The notes under the pieces: model-generated
Told to the model about the DNA's origin: nothing
Databases searched by the model: none
The model's input: only the letters and a program-made list of their open reading frames with translations
Shown here: positions 51,216-61,177 of the stretch, piece by piece
Position numbering within the stretch: the stretch's first letter is position 1
Layout of the letters: each line of letters opens with the position of its first letter
Source: Sphingobacterium hungaricum
GTDB lineage: Bacteria > Bacteroidota > Bacteroidia > Sphingobacteriales > Sphingobacteriaceae
Direction: 5' to 3'
Length of the DNA: 64,000 nt
Assembly: GCF_015210005.1 (NCBI RefSeq)
Contig: NZ_MU158697.1
Location: 558,001-622,000 of the forward strand
Translations under genes and position numbers: made by a program

Positions 51216-52618
51216 AGAACTTTATTTACCCTCTTCCCCAAAAACTTATTAAAAATAAGAAGATAGAAAACAAATTTTAACGGATTCAAAAATATGGATC
51301 TATTTAAATAAATAGATAACATAAGCATCATCAGATAAATTAATATTATTAAATAATTGTGGTTAACGTGAGTTTCATAAGTCAAGTATGAAACGAAATA
51401 TCCAAATAGGAAAAAGATCAAGATTGTTAAATGGACTCCAAAATTTATATACAAATCACCTATAATCTCTGACCCCACACCCCAATTTGGATTATTACCA
51501 TAAGTTAAAAAGGTAAAAAAGTCAGTAGAACTTGAATAGATTTTATTGGGGGAGTAAACGGTTGAGCTCATGGGTATGACCTCGACAAGATTGTTAAATA
51601 TTGTATACCCGTATAAATACGGATGCGAATCGGGAACCACGTCTAAAGCTAAGTACAGAATCGACGCACTTTTTGCTAGCTCATCAGTTGGAAATAATGT
51701 ATCTTCTTTTTCTTCAAAATTCTGAAGTCCCGTTGAAAATATTCCACCATCCCTTTTAGAAACATCACTCGTTCGCCCTAAGCCAATCAGCATGAAAGTA
51801 AACGCTCCACCAACAATCAATAATGAAAGTTGCTTAAATGATATTTTTGACACAAAAACGCTGTAACACCCAATGACTAATAGACCAAACTGCATAATCG
51901 GCCCACGGTCTCCTTGTGTTAAGAATGACAACACGTAGATTATTGATATACCTACAAGTAGTTTATTATTAAATATAGCGGTAGCTATTTTATTTCTAGA
52001 TCCTAAACTTTCGCGATTGTTGATGAAAAAATAGATTACCCCCAGAAAAAGTATAGTTCTGAAAACAAGAAAAATATATGTTGCTCCGGCACCCCAATTT
52101 GAAACTCCAGAATGATTTCCAGACCAAAAACTTCCCCCGACGATTATAATAAATAGGATAAATGTAGTTAACAACAAAAAATTAAAACTATTAACAGGCT
52201 TAATATAATAATCAAACTTATTGCTATTAATCTGGAACGATTTTTTAAAAGATGTGTACAAATAGAATCCCGCCATCCAAATCAAAAGGCACATTGCGCT
52301 TAGCCAAGTCGCATAATTTACTACGAATTGGTTGATCCAATAATTCGGATATGGCGGATTTATGTCAAAAAGCGAGTAAAATAAAGTGGTCTGAAAATGT
52401 ACAATAAAAAAGCCAATAATGAATAGAACATCAAACCTTATCCAAGTTTTATATAATTTTGAAACGGCTTTAAAAAAAACAACAATATTTAATATAACAA
52501 TGACTGAAACATTAATTATATAAGAAGTATCCAGTCCCTCTCTTCGATCAGGAATGAAGAAAAAGAGTAAAGCGAGTGAAACAAGAACAAATAAGAATGA
52601 AAATGGATTAGACTTCAT
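51212..52618 (-). CDS. wzy: Wzy-like O-antigen/EPS polymerase
   Basis: A 468-aa integral membrane protein with about 12 hydrophobic helices and a large periplasmic loop (about 290-390, charged and aromatic-rich). Sequence of Wzy polymerases is poorly conserved, so the call rests on topology, the TQGDRGP segment and its place between Wzx and glycosyltransferases. It would polymerise flipped repeat units in the periplasm. Confidence 0.75.
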   Translation of the reverse strand: MKSNPFSFLFVLVSLALLFFFIPDRREGLDTSYIINVSVIVILNIVVFFKAVSKLYKTWIRFDVLFIIGFFIVHFQTTLFYSLFDINPPYPNYWINQFVVNYATWLSAMCLLIWMAGFYLYTSFKKSFQINSNKFDYYIKPVNSFNFLLLTTFILFIIIVGGSFWSGNHSGVSNWGAGATYIFLVFRTILFLGVIYFFINNRESLGSRNKIATAIFNNKLLVGISIIYVLSFLTQGDRGPIMQFGLLVIGCYSVFVSKISFKQLSLLIVGGAFTFMLIGLGRTSDVSKRDGGIFSTGLQNFEEKEDTLFPTDELAKSASILYLALDVVPDSHPYLYGYTIFNNLVEVIPMSSTVYSPNKIYSSSTDFFTFLTYGNNPNWGVGSEIIGDLYINFGVHLTILIFFLFGYFVSYLTYETHVNHNYLIILIYLMMLMLSIYLNRSIFLNPLKFVFYLLIFNKFLGKRVNKVL

Positions 52619-53530
52619 CTATTTCTTTTTTTTTATGTACTTTAGAAGGATCACTAAACCCCAATTATAAAAAATATTTCTGTTAATTATTATCATCAAT
52701 TCAACTGTTGATTGAGCAGAACTCCATTCTTTCCTTAGCAAGTATGACTTCAAGTTCCTAATAAATATATGAATTGACGTAGATGGATTAAATAACAGAG
52801 CCCCTCGTTCTCCAAATTTATCCAATGAGTCGTATCCATATTTTATTCTTTCCCTAATTAGGAAGGTAGCAAACTCTGACAGCAGTACTGGTTCAAAATT
52901 TAACGCAGTTGTTTTAGAAACGGACGATTCCTGTATAGACCATTCATACAATTTATCGGGAAGAAAAAATATTCGAGAAATTAAACTCATTCTGTACCAT
53001 AAGTCTTTATCTTGTCTATATTTAAAGAATGATCTATATCCGCCTGACTTGTGATAATCATCCACTCTAAACATTACAGCTCCATGATTCAACATATTAC
53101 GAGAAAGCAGATGTTCTGTAGAAATCTCCATAATAGTATCTGAAACATTATTTACCTTTCTATTAGTAACACCCACGCCGACAACTCCGACATCACCATT
53201 GTTTTCCAAAAATGCCACTTGCGTTTCAATCCGTTTAGGAAGCGAGATATCTCCAGAGCCATGAATCGCAATGTACTTCGAATCAACATTTTTAATCACA
53301 TCGATTAATGATTGAGTAAAACCCTTATTTGTTTCGTTGCGAATAACACGAATTCTAGAGTCGAGCGTCTGTTGATAAATTAGTTTAGAATAGGTATTAT
53401 CACTAGAATTATCATCGACTAATATGATTTCGACATCAGAATACGATTGAGTTCTTAAGCTTTCAATCGATTGTTCTACAGAGTTTTCGCGATTATAGTA
53501 AATTGATATTATTGAAACTTTTGAAGCCAT
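52619..53530 (-). CDS. GT2-family glycosyltransferase
   Basis: A 303-aa GT-A enzyme. N-terminal VSIISIYYNRENSVEQSIESL and VDDNSSDNT with the metal-binding region IAIHGSGDIS (DxD-like position), then FRVDDYHKSGGYRSFF and WYRMS. Its stop adjoins the wzy start, so the genes are tightly coupled. It would add a sugar to the lipid-linked unit; donor unknown. Confidence 0.87.
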   Translation of the reverse strand: MASKVSIISIYYNRENSVEQSIESLRTQSYSDVEIILVDDNSSDNTYSKLIYQQTLDSRIRVIRNETNKGFTQSLIDVIKNVDSKYIAIHGSGDISLPKRIETQVAFLENNGDVGVVGVGVTNRKVNNVSDTIMEISTEHLLSRNMLNHGAVMFRVDDYHKSGGYRSFFKYRQDKDLWYRMSLISRIFFLPDKLYEWSIQESSVSKTTALNFEPVLLSEFATFLIRERIKYGYDSLDKFGERGALLFNPSTSIHIFIRNLKSYLLRKEWSSAQSTVELMIIINRNIFYNWGLVILLKYIKKKK

Positions 53531-53534
53531 CGCA

Positions 53535-54389
53535 TTAAATTATTCTTTGCTCAATTTCTAACATAAATCCATATTTCATACTAACTAAGCTGTTGATATG
53601 ATTGATTATTTCAACAATATCATTTCCTTTCGCATTATTGAAATTTACAATAAAACCGCCATGCTTTTCAGAAACTTTTGCACCGCCTATGGTAAAACCT
53701 TTTAATTTTAATTCGTCAATAATTGCCCCAACATAATAGCCTTTGGGTCTTTTAAATACACTACCCCCATTTGGCAATTCTTTAGGTTGCTTTGCCCAGC
53801 GTTGCGCCTTTATCGTTTCCATTTTCTCCTTTATCAAATCTGGTTTTGATAAAGTTAGTTTTATCCAAGCCTTTAACACGATCTTATCGGTATTTCTCTG
53901 AAAAAAACTATTCCGGTATTCGAACGACATATCTTCCTTCAAGATCTCTTTTATTTGCAAATCTGCCAAATCAAGGTATCGTACCTTAACCAAAACGTCT
54001 TTGATTTCCTCCCCACTCGCACCAGCATTCATAACAACTGCTCCGCCTAAGGAACTTGGAATGTCATAGAAGATTTCAATACCGCTAAGCGAGTGCTTTA
54101 GAGCAAAATCCGCAACGTCATGCATCATTGCTCCAGCTTCGATCTCAATAAGATTAGAATCTTTCAAAGAGATTTCATTGAAATTGCCATTAAAAATTAC
54201 AATCGGCCTTTCATAGTATTCGCTTGCTAAGATAATATTATGTCCGCTTCCTAGCAAAATATAGTTATTATTCTGACTATATAAATCTACTATATCTTTT
54301 TCATTTTCAGGAAAATACACCTCCTTAGCCGTCGAATGGATTCTATAAGAATTGAAGTTAGTTAAATCAAAATTTTTATAATATATCAT
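53535..54389 (-). CDS. MurB-like UDP-N-acetylenolpyruvoylglucosamine reductase
   Basis: A 284-aa FAD-dependent reductase of the MurB family. FAD-binding segment LLGSGHNIIL (46-55), DIPSSLGGAVVMNAGA (109-124), YRNSFF with Arg159, the catalytic Ser210 in NGGSVFKRP, GGAKVSEKHGGFIVN and the C-terminal Glu280 (LEIE) are all in place. Together with the MurA-like gene in the same operon it could make UDP-MurNAc or a lactyl-ether sugar. It lies between wzx (1-base TAATG overlap) and a glycosyltransferase. It could in principle be the cell-wall enzyme, but the location argues for a dedicated EPS role. Confidence 0.88.
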   Translation of the reverse strand: MIYYKNFDLTNFNSYRIHSTAKEVYFPENEKDIVDLYSQNNNYILLGSGHNIILASEYYERPIVIFNGNFNEISLKDSNLIEIEAGAMMHDVADFALKHSLSGIEIFYDIPSSLGGAVVMNAGASGEEIKDVLVKVRYLDLADLQIKEILKEDMSFEYRNSFFQRNTDKIVLKAWIKLTLSKPDLIKEKMETIKAQRWAKQPKELPNGGSVFKRPKGYYVGAIIDELKLKGFTIGGAKVSEKHGGFIVNFNNAKGNDIVEIINHINSLVSMKYGFMLEIEQRII

Positions 54390-55684
54390 TACCGTTTTTT
54401 AAGTTTATTAATAACACTAAAAATAGGATCGAAATCAGATTTTCTAAATCTGAGGATTTCAGATATTGGAATCTTAACTTCTCTACTATAGAAAAAAAGA
54501 AAAGTAAGTGCAGCTATGATATAACTTATAGTAGAACAGATTGCGGATCCAGCGGCACCATATTTCGGGATAAAGATATAATTTAAGACCACATTAATAA
54601 TTAAGGAAGGAAACATCGCCTTCATAGCAATCCAAGGTTTACCCTTTCCCGCTAAATCCATATTCATGACCTTAAAAATAGTTAATATGACCACGCCTGG
54701 TAATAGAAATTTTAAAACTAAGATGCTATCCCGGAAAGATTCTCCATACATGGTTATGATAATAAAGTCGGAAAGCAAAAAGAGGGTTAAAGAAGCTGAA
54801 CCAATAAGAATAAATGAAATTCTCAACAACTGGGCGACTTTCATGGAAAATTTCCTATCGTTTTTCGAAACAGCGCTTCGCGCAAATACAATTGTACTTA
54901 ATAGCATTGGAATTTGCCACAAATACTGCGTTATGGTTGAGCCTTTAGAATAGATCCCCAACTCATAGGACGAACTTAGTTTGTCCAAAAGAATATAATC
55001 GGCTTTATAGTTTAAATTAATAATTAATAACGAAAAAGCGTAAATTAATCCTAGAGACAGCATTGATTTAATAACAGTCAAATCAACTTCGAATTTAAAA
55101 GCTCTCAAGAAATCGTTCCTGAACAACATTAAAAAAGCCATAAACAGTGGGCCACCAATAACTGCTAAAAGAGCACCTGTAACACTAAGATCAAGCACTA
55201 CGATAAAAATTAATGTTAAAAACAACGTTAGAAGAGGAGGTATCCAATTGACTTTATTAAAAGCACTAATATTATTTTTCCCTAAAAAAATTCCTGAATT
55301 ATAAGTTACAAACAAATTAAATGGAATTGGCAGCAATGACAAAAGCACCCAATACAAATTATCTCCAGATTTACTAAAGTAACGCATCAAGATAAAGCAA
55401 ATAACGAATGACAGAACTGTGGTACACATCCAGATTTGCGTTATAGCAGTCTTAATTTTCTCCTCTGGATACAGTCCCTTACCTAAATAATAAGCAGTCG
55501 ATTGTCGAATCCCTAAAGACCCAATCGTCATAAACAGAGATGGATAAACAGCAAGCCCCGCAATAATACCATTCCCCTCTGGGCCAATATAGCGAGCGGT
55601 TATAATGGACGTAAGAATTCCTGAAGAAATAATTACAAAATTTGACACACCGACCCTTGACAGATCTTTTATAAACGAACTCAT
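54389..55684 (-). CDS. wzx: Wzx-like lipid-linked oligosaccharide flippase
   Basis: A 431-aa MOP/PST-family exporter with about 14 membrane helices, N-terminal VGVSNFVIISSGILTSIITARYIGPEGNG (split here by family motif), and repeated hydrophobic blocks. It would flip undecaprenyl-PP repeat units to the periplasm for Wzy. It overlaps its upstream serine-acetyltransferase-like gene by 4 bp (ATGA) and the MurB-like gene by one base, so the block is translationally coupled. Confidence 0.9.
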   Translation of the reverse strand: MSSFIKDLSRVGVSNFVIISSGILTSIITARYIGPEGNGIIAGLAVYPSLFMTIGSLGIRQSTAYYLGKGLYPEEKIKTAITQIWMCTTVLSFVICFILMRYFSKSGDNLYWVLLSLLPIPFNLFVTYNSGIFLGKNNISAFNKVNWIPPLLTLFLTLIFIVVLDLSVTGALLAVIGGPLFMAFLMLFRNDFLRAFKFEVDLTVIKSMLSLGLIYAFSLLIINLNYKADYILLDKLSSSYELGIYSKGSTITQYLWQIPMLLSTIVFARSAVSKNDRKFSMKVAQLLRISFILIGSASLTLFLLSDFIIITMYGESFRDSILVLKFLLPGVVILTIFKVMNMDLAGKGKPWIAMKAMFPSLIINVVLNYIFIPKYGAAGSAICSTISYIIAALTFLFFYSREVKIPISEILRFRKSDFDPIFSVINKLKKR

Positions 55685-56214
55685 TGATCTTTCTGTTTTA
55701 TTTTACATGGTGTTCCATAAGCAGTACTTCCAGACGGAACATCAATGTTAATCAAGCTATTGGCTCCGATAACACTACCTTCGCCAATGACAACACCTCC
55801 GATAATTTTTGCTCCAGCAAATATCTTAACCCCCCTTTTAACGGTCGGATATTCCAAATCTTTGCCCTTTTTCCCATGGCTGCCAAACGTCACTTGTTGA
55901 AAAATCATTACATCATCTTCAATTACGACCCCCTGTCCGATTACAATTCCTAATGGATGGGGCAATCTCAAGCCTTTGCCGATGCTACAGTCATACGAAA
56001 TATCACAGCCTCTTTTGGTAATTAGCCTATATTTATAACGCAATGCGAGCTGTCGAAAAAGGAAATTGTTCCTTTTATAGAAAAATTTACCTATTCTATG
56101 ATTTAGTAATATCCTAAATCTAGCACTGTAAAAATAACTTTTTATGAATAGGGGTAATGATGGTTTTCCTCTTAAATCACCTTTAATTTCCTCTATCAGG
56201 GTTTGCAAAGTCAT
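55681..56214 (-). CDS. CysE-like serine acetyltransferase-family protein (hexapeptide repeat)
   Basis: A 177-aa left-handed beta-helix acyltransferase with GKGLRLPHPLGIVIGQGVVIEDD, FQQVTFGSHGKKG, VKIFAGAKIIGGVVIG and YGTPCKI. Its catalytic-His region (LPHPLG) resembles CysE, like the paralogue at 49567-50118. It probably acetylates an EPS sugar. Its ATG overlaps the MurA-like stop by one base (TAATG). Confidence 0.8.
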   Translation of the reverse strand: MTLQTLIEEIKGDLRGKPSLPLFIKSYFYSARFRILLNHRIGKFFYKRNNFLFRQLALRYKYRLITKRGCDISYDCSIGKGLRLPHPLGIVIGQGVVIEDDVMIFQQVTFGSHGKKGKDLEYPTVKRGVKIFAGAKIIGGVVIGEGSVIGANSLINIDVPSGSTAYGTPCKIKQKDQ

Positions 56215-57461
56215 TAGAGCTTTATGTTTAGTTGAGTTAATTTCTCATTTAGATTCTCATATCCGCGTTCTATCTGCCAAGAATTTTCGATTAGCGTTTC
56301 TCCTTCGGCAGTCAATCCAGCCAACAACAACGCAATTCCAGCTCTTAGGTCTAGAGCGTTAACCGTAGCTCCGTGCAGAGGAGTTCCTCCATTAATTACT
56401 AACAAATCTCCTTCAACGCTATAGTTCATTCCCATTTTAGCTAATTCTTCAGCATATCCGTAACGACCAGGAAACCGTAAATCAATGATTTTAGATTCTC
56501 CTTGAGACATGGCGCCATATACAGCAAATAGGGGCTGCATATCCGAATTAATACCCGGATAAGGGCCAGTGCTAATCTCAATAGGATACGCTTCCCCTCC
56601 TCTTACGATTAGACTATTTTCCCCTCTGTAGAAATTCATCCCACTTTCGCGTAAGTACGTCATAGGTATTTCCAAATGCTCAAATGGAAAATTTTCAATT
56701 TCGACTTCTCCCTGAGTTATAACAGCTCCAATGGCCCAAGTCAGTGCTTCCATATTGTCTGGAATTACTGAGTGCTTGACCCCAGATAGTTTATCAACCC
56801 CCTCAATTACGATACACTTCTGGCCATAAACCTTTATTTTGGCACCCATTTTATTCAATAAAGCTATTAGGTCTATGATTTCAGGACGAATATGCGGATT
56901 CCATACTGTAGTAGTTCCCTGAGCTAATGATGCACAGATAATAGAATTTTCGGTAGCGCCTGTAGACCGCATAGGTAGATGAATGTTGTTGCCCTTCAAT
57001 CTACCGCTTTCTACTTTTGCGCAAAGATAGCCCGGCTCTTCTTCCCAAACCCTAGCACCCAAATTCTCTAAAAGCATAACGTGTAGATCATACTTTCTCT
57101 CCCCCAATTTACATCCCCCAGGTAAAGGGACGCGCCCTTCGCCAAATCGAGTAACTAGCGCTCCCAATATAAGCAAGGTATTGCGAATTGAGCGCTCTGT
57201 CCAGTCTAAGGTAGTGATGCCAGACTGAGTTTCTTTAATAAAGACATTGTCCTGCTTTGCAGAAAAATCCTTACCCAAAACCTTGAGCATTTCCAAATGA
57301 ACTTGTACGTCAAGTAATCCGTTCGGGAAATTATTTAATTCAATTTGCTCATCTGTTAAAAGCGAGGCTGCCAGTAATCTCAATGCGCTATTTTTAGCGC
57401 CACTTACTTTAACATTTCCGTACAGCCGGCCTTTTTTTATCTTTAAAATATCGTTATGCAT
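56214..57461 (-). CDS. MurA-like UDP-GlcNAc enolpyruvyl transferase
   Basis: A 415-aa EPSP-synthase-fold protein of the MurA family. All catalytic residues are present: Lys23-Asn24 in GAKNSAL, Cys117 in LPGGCKLG (the fosfomycin-sensitive position), Arg122, Asp307 in NSDMQP, Arg333 and Arg373. It transfers enolpyruvate from PEP to the 3-OH of UDP-GlcNAc. It is embedded between UDP-glucuronate epimerase and acetyltransferase genes in an EPS operon that also has a MurB-like reductase. The sequence looks like a paralogue rather than the cell-wall MurA, but only a genome check can prove that. Confidence 0.9.
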   Translation of the reverse strand: MHNDILKIKKGRLYGNVKVSGAKNSALRLLAASLLTDEQIELNNFPNGLLDVQVHLEMLKVLGKDFSAKQDNVFIKETQSGITTLDWTERSIRNTLLILGALVTRFGEGRVPLPGGCKLGERKYDLHVMLLENLGARVWEEEPGYLCAKVESGRLKGNNIHLPMRSTGATENSIICASLAQGTTTVWNPHIRPEIIDLIALLNKMGAKIKVYGQKCIVIEGVDKLSGVKHSVIPDNMEALTWAIGAVITQGEVEIENFPFEHLEIPMTYLRESGMNFYRGENSLIVRGGEAYPIEISTGPYPGINSDMQPLFAVYGAMSQGESKIIDLRFPGRYGYAEELAKMGMNYSVEGDLLVINGGTPLHGATVNALDLRAGIALLLAGLTAEGETLIENSWQIERGYENLNEKLTQLNIKL

Positions 57462-57473
57462 AATTGTTCTTAT

Positions 57474-58499
57474 TTAGTATGTATATTTTTTGAACCACTC
57501 AACAAACTTCTCAACGCCATTTTGAATTGGTGTTTCACTTTTGTAACCGATGGCATTCAGATGTTCTGTATCCGCCCAAGTTCTAGGCACGTCTCCAGGT
57601 TGCATTGGCATCATGTTTTTATCAGCTACCTGTCCTAAATTCTCCTCTAAAGTTTCGATAAACTCCATTAGCGAAACTGGTGAGCCGTTTCCTATATTGA
57701 AAACCTGATATAAAGGATGTTCTTTTTCTTTCTTTGGTGGATTGTTCAGCGTGAGTATAATACCATTAACAATATCATCTATATAAGTAAAATCTCTACT
57801 CATATCACCATTATTAAATACTTTAATCGCTCGATTTTCGGTAATCGCCGAAGCGAACAATATGGGAGCCATATCAGGCCTGCCCCAAGGACCATAAACC
57901 GTAAAGAATCGAAGTCCAGAAGTAGGGATTTGATACAGATGGCTGTAGGTATGGGCCATTAATTCATTGGCCTTTTTTGTTGCTGCGTACAGACTAACAG
58001 GAAAATCAACTCGATCATCTTCAGAGAAAGGCACTTTGCCGTTTTCCCCATATACAGAAGAGCTTGACGCGTAAACCAAGTGCTGTATTTTGTTGTGACG
58101 ACATGATTCCAGAACATTTACAAATCCAACGATATTACTATCAACATAAGCCATTGGATTTTCCAAACTATATCGCACACCAGCCTGCGCTGCTAAATTT
58201 ACAACCGCATCAAAACTTTCCTCAGCAAAAAGTTGTGGCAAAGATTCTCTATCTTCGAGATTGATCCTGACAAAGGTAAAATTTGGAAGTGTGGTCGATA
58301 TCGATTTACGATTCCACTCTTCCGCTTCAGCTCTCTCAACACCTAGCTCAGACAAACGTGCATATTTGAGATTTACATCGTAGTAGTCGTTGATATTATC
58401 TAAACCAACAACTTCAAATCCCTGTTCAAGCAACTTTTTGCTAAGATGAAAACCAATAAATCCTGCCGCTCCGGTAACAAGTATTTTTTTATAACCCAT
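57474..58499 (-). CDS. UDP-glucuronate 4-epimerase
   Basis: Extended SDR of 341 aa converting UDP-glucuronate to UDP-galacturonate. TGAAGFIGFHLSKKLLEQG at the N-terminus, LDNINDYYDVNLKYARL typical of UDP-uronate epimerases, SSSSVYG, and catalytic YAATKKANE. Substrate would come from the UDP-glucose dehydrogenase encoded just upstream. Predicts GalA or GlcA residues in the polymer. Confidence 0.88.
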   Translation of the reverse strand: MGYKKILVTGAAGFIGFHLSKKLLEQGFEVVGLDNINDYYDVNLKYARLSELGVERAEAEEWNRKSISTTLPNFTFVRINLEDRESLPQLFAEESFDAVVNLAAQAGVRYSLENPMAYVDSNIVGFVNVLESCRHNKIQHLVYASSSSVYGENGKVPFSEDDRVDFPVSLYAATKKANELMAHTYSHLYQIPTSGLRFFTVYGPWGRPDMAPILFASAITENRAIKVFNNGDMSRDFTYIDDIVNGIILTLNNPPKKEKEHPLYQVFNIGNGSPVSLMEFIETLEENLGQVADKNMMPMQPGDVPRTWADTEHLNAIGYKSETPIQNGVEKFVEWFKKYTY

Positions 58500-58525
58500 G
58501 TTCTGAATAATTTAAGTATAACAGC

Positions 58526-59905
58526 CTATTCTCCTATTGCGTAATACACGAATCCTAGATCTTGCAACTGCGCACTATTTAATAACTTGCGGCCGTCAAA
58601 TACAAAAGAAGGTTTTTTCATGCTTTCTTTGATTCTCGACCAGTCATAGTCTTTAAATTCATCCCATTCGGTAAGAATTGCAGCAGCGTGAGCATCCGCT
58701 AATGCCTCGTATGGATCATTTACAACTTTCACTAAACGACGGTTTTCTTCGGGAGTTCTTGTGCCTAGATAATCAAGATCTTTGTAAATCTGCTCTGCAG
58801 GAACTTTTGGGTCGTAAACGATAACATTTGCCTCCTCATCTAACAGGTGATCTGCAACATAAATAGCCGCGGACTCACGCGTATCATTTGTATCCTTCTT
58901 AAATGCCCATCCTAAGAAAGCTATATTTTTACCATTTACGGTATTGTATAAGGTTTTAATAATGTTTTCTGCGAAGCGGGTTTTCTGATGGTCGTTCAAA
59001 ATAATTACCTGTTCCCAGTAATCCGCAACAGCGGCTAAATTGTACGACCGGGCGATATACACCAAATTCAAAATATCTTTTTGAAAACATGAACCTCCAA
59101 ATCCAACAGAAGCCTTCAGAAACTTCGAACCAATTCTGCTGTCGTGACCAATAGCACGCGAAACTTCATCAACATTTGCACCAGTAATTTCGCATAATTC
59201 TGAGATGGAATTAATTGATGATACACGTTGAGCTAAAAATGCATTAGCAACTAGCTTCGATAATTCTGACGACCACAAATTTGTCGTCAAAATACGTTCT
59301 GTAGGAACCCAAGCTGCATATACGTCTACTAATGCTTGGATAGCTTCTTGATTTTCTCCACCAATTAAAACGCGATCTGGGGCATGAAGATCCTCAACCG
59401 CTGTACCTTCAGCCAAAAATTCTGGATTTGAAAGTATATGAAAGTTTACACCGTTGCCTGTATTATCCAATATAGATTTCAAGGCTTCGGCCGTACGGAC
59501 AGGCAGTGTAGATTTTTCGACAACGATTTTATCTGAAGTCGCTACAGCGGCAATTTGACGAGCACAAAGCTCAATAAACTTTAAATCTGCGGCTTGTCCT
59601 TTTCCTTTTCCATAGGTTTTGGTTGGTGTATTTACTGAAATGAAAATCATGTCAGCTTCGTCGATTGCTTTTTCGACATCTGTTGAGAAAAATAAATTTC
59701 TACCACGAGCCTCAGCGACAACCGAATCTAATCCTGGCTCATAGACAGGAAGTTTAGACAAATCAGCGTCATTCCAAGCGTCGATTCTCGCTTGATTCAA
59801 ATCGACTACAGTAACTTTAACATTTAAATTCTTTTGTGCAATCACGGACATCGTTGGTCCACCAACATAGCCAGCACCTATACAGGTAATTTTTCTAATT
59901 TTCAT
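58526..59905 (-). CDS. UDP-glucose 6-dehydrogenase (eukaryote-like type)
   Basis: A 459-aa NAD-dependent dehydrogenase that oxidises UDP-glucose to UDP-glucuronate. The long form with [17 protein letters not shown] and the [12 protein letters not shown] catalytic Cys resembles animal-type enzymes more than short bacterial Ugd. The ATG at 59905 is used; a longer reading from 59965 would overlap the upstream gene. It sits 4 bp after a second, different dehydrogenase. Confidence 0.9.
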   Translation of the reverse strand: MKIRKITCIGAGYVGGPTMSVIAQKNLNVKVTVVDLNQARIDAWNDADLSKLPVYEPGLDSVVAEARGRNLFFSTDVEKAIDEADMIFISVNTPTKTYGKGKGQAADLKFIELCARQIAAVATSDKIVVEKSTLPVRTAEALKSILDNTGNGVNFHILSNPEFLAEGTAVEDLHAPDRVLIGGENQEAIQALVDVYAAWVPTERILTTNLWSSELSKLVANAFLAQRVSSINSISELCEITGANVDEVSRAIGHDSRIGSKFLKASVGFGGSCFQKDILNLVYIARSYNLAAVADYWEQVIILNDHQKTRFAENIIKTLYNTVNGKNIAFLGWAFKKDTNDTRESAAIYVADHLLDEEANVIVYDPKVPAEQIYKDLDYLGTRTPEENRRLVKVVNDPYEALADAHAAAILTEWDEFKDYDWSRIKESMKKPSFVFDGRKLLNSAQLQDLGFVYYAIGE

Positions 59906-59909
59906 AACT

Positions 59910-61175
59910 TTACAATCTTGCATCAACCAAAGAGCGATCCAAACGCGCCTTGATATCAAATACAATGCTTATATCTTTGACTAATGATTTAATATTATAT
60001 GTTAAAAATTCATCGTGTGCCACAGCTAGTATGACGGCTTCATATTTTTTCCGAGGATCCAATTCTGTCAACATGCTCACGCCATACTCTGATTTAACTT
60101 CTTTATGGTCTGCCCAAGGATCAAAAATATCGACTCGAACTCCATACTCGAGTAGCTCGTTTCGAATATCAATCACCTTCGTATTTCGAATATCTGGACA
60201 ATTCTCCTTGAAAGTGACACCAAGTATTAAAGCCTCACTTGTCTTAAGGTTCATATCTTTCGACAGCATCAATTTAACGACTTTTGAAGCTACAAATTTA
60301 GCCATCGAATCATTGACCCTTCTTCCTGAAAGTATAACATCCGGATGATAGCCAACTTGATCTGCTTTATGAGCGAGATAATATGGATCTACGGAAATGC
60401 AGTGTCCTCCAACTAAACCAGGCTGATACCTTAGAAAATTAAATTTTGTAGACGCAGCATCCAAAACGTCATTAGTGTCAATTCCAATTCTGTCAAAAAT
60501 TAATGCTAACTCATTGACAAACGAAATATTTACATCTCGCTGTGCATTTTCAATCGCTTTCGATGCCTCCGCAACTTTAATTGATGGCGCTTTAAAAGTC
60601 CCTGCTGGTACAATGGTTTGATAAAGCTTGTCAATTTGTTCGCTAATTTCAGCTGTAGAGCCAGAAGTCACTTTAACAATGGAAGATAATGTATTAAGTT
60701 TGTCTCCAGGACTGATTCGCTCTGGTGAATATCCTACAAAAAAATCTTTGTTATAACTTAATCCAGAATACAGCTCCAAAATTGGAACACACTCCTCTTC
60801 GGTACATCCGGGATAAACTGTTGACTCATAAATCACAATATCTCCGGGTTTAAGAATTTCTGCTATTGCTTTAGTAGCATTTAACAAGAAACTTAAATTC
60901 GGGGAATTGTATTTATCGATAGGTGTAGGAACTGTCACTATGTAAATAGATGCAGAGGAAATATCTGAAATAGAGGAGGTGAAGCGATATGATTTATTAT
61001 GTAATGAATCCATAATCAAGTGAGTGTCAACCTGTTTAGTTCTATCAAAACCGGCTTTCAATTCCTCAATTCGTTTCAAATCAATATCATAGCCCCAAAC
61101 TTCGAAATGATTGGCAAAAGCTAAACCTAACGGAAGTCCGACATATCCCTGCCCTATTATAGCGATATTAAGCAT
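59910..61175 (-). CDS. Nucleotide-sugar dehydrogenase (WbpA/TviB-like)
   Basis: A 421-aa UDP-N-acetylhexosamine dehydrogenase-like protein with [37 protein letters not shown] (catalytic Cys) and [16 protein letters not shown], hallmarks of the WbpA/TviB group that make UDP-GlcNAcA or UDP-GalNAcA. With the next gene the cluster thus has two separate uronic-acid dehydrogenases, implying two acidic sugars or one acidic plus one N-acetylated uronic acid. Confidence 0.9.
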   Translation of the reverse strand: MLNIAIIGQGYVGLPLGLAFANHFEVWGYDIDLKRIEELKAGFDRTKQVDTHLIMDSLHNKSYRFTSSISDISSASIYIVTVPTPIDKYNSPNLSFLLNATKAIAEILKPGDIVIYESTVYPGCTEEECVPILELYSGLSYNKDFFVGYSPERISPGDKLNTLSSIVKVTSGSTAEISEQIDKLYQTIVPAGTFKAPSIKVAEASKAIENAQRDVNISFVNELALIFDRIGIDTNDVLDAASTKFNFLRYQPGLVGGHCISVDPYYLAHKADQVGYHPDVILSGRRVNDSMAKFVASKVVKLMLSKDMNLKTSEALILGVTFKENCPDIRNTKVIDIRNELLEYGVRVDIFDPWADHKEVKSEYGVSMLTELDPRKKYEAVILAVAHDEFLTYNIKSLVKDISIVFDIKARLDRSLVDARL

Positions 61176-61177
61176 GT

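Noticed and set aside
59950..60348. 132-codon plus-strand frame inside the WbpA-like gene
   Set aside because: Low-complexity Ser-rich translation antisense to a conserved dehydrogenase.
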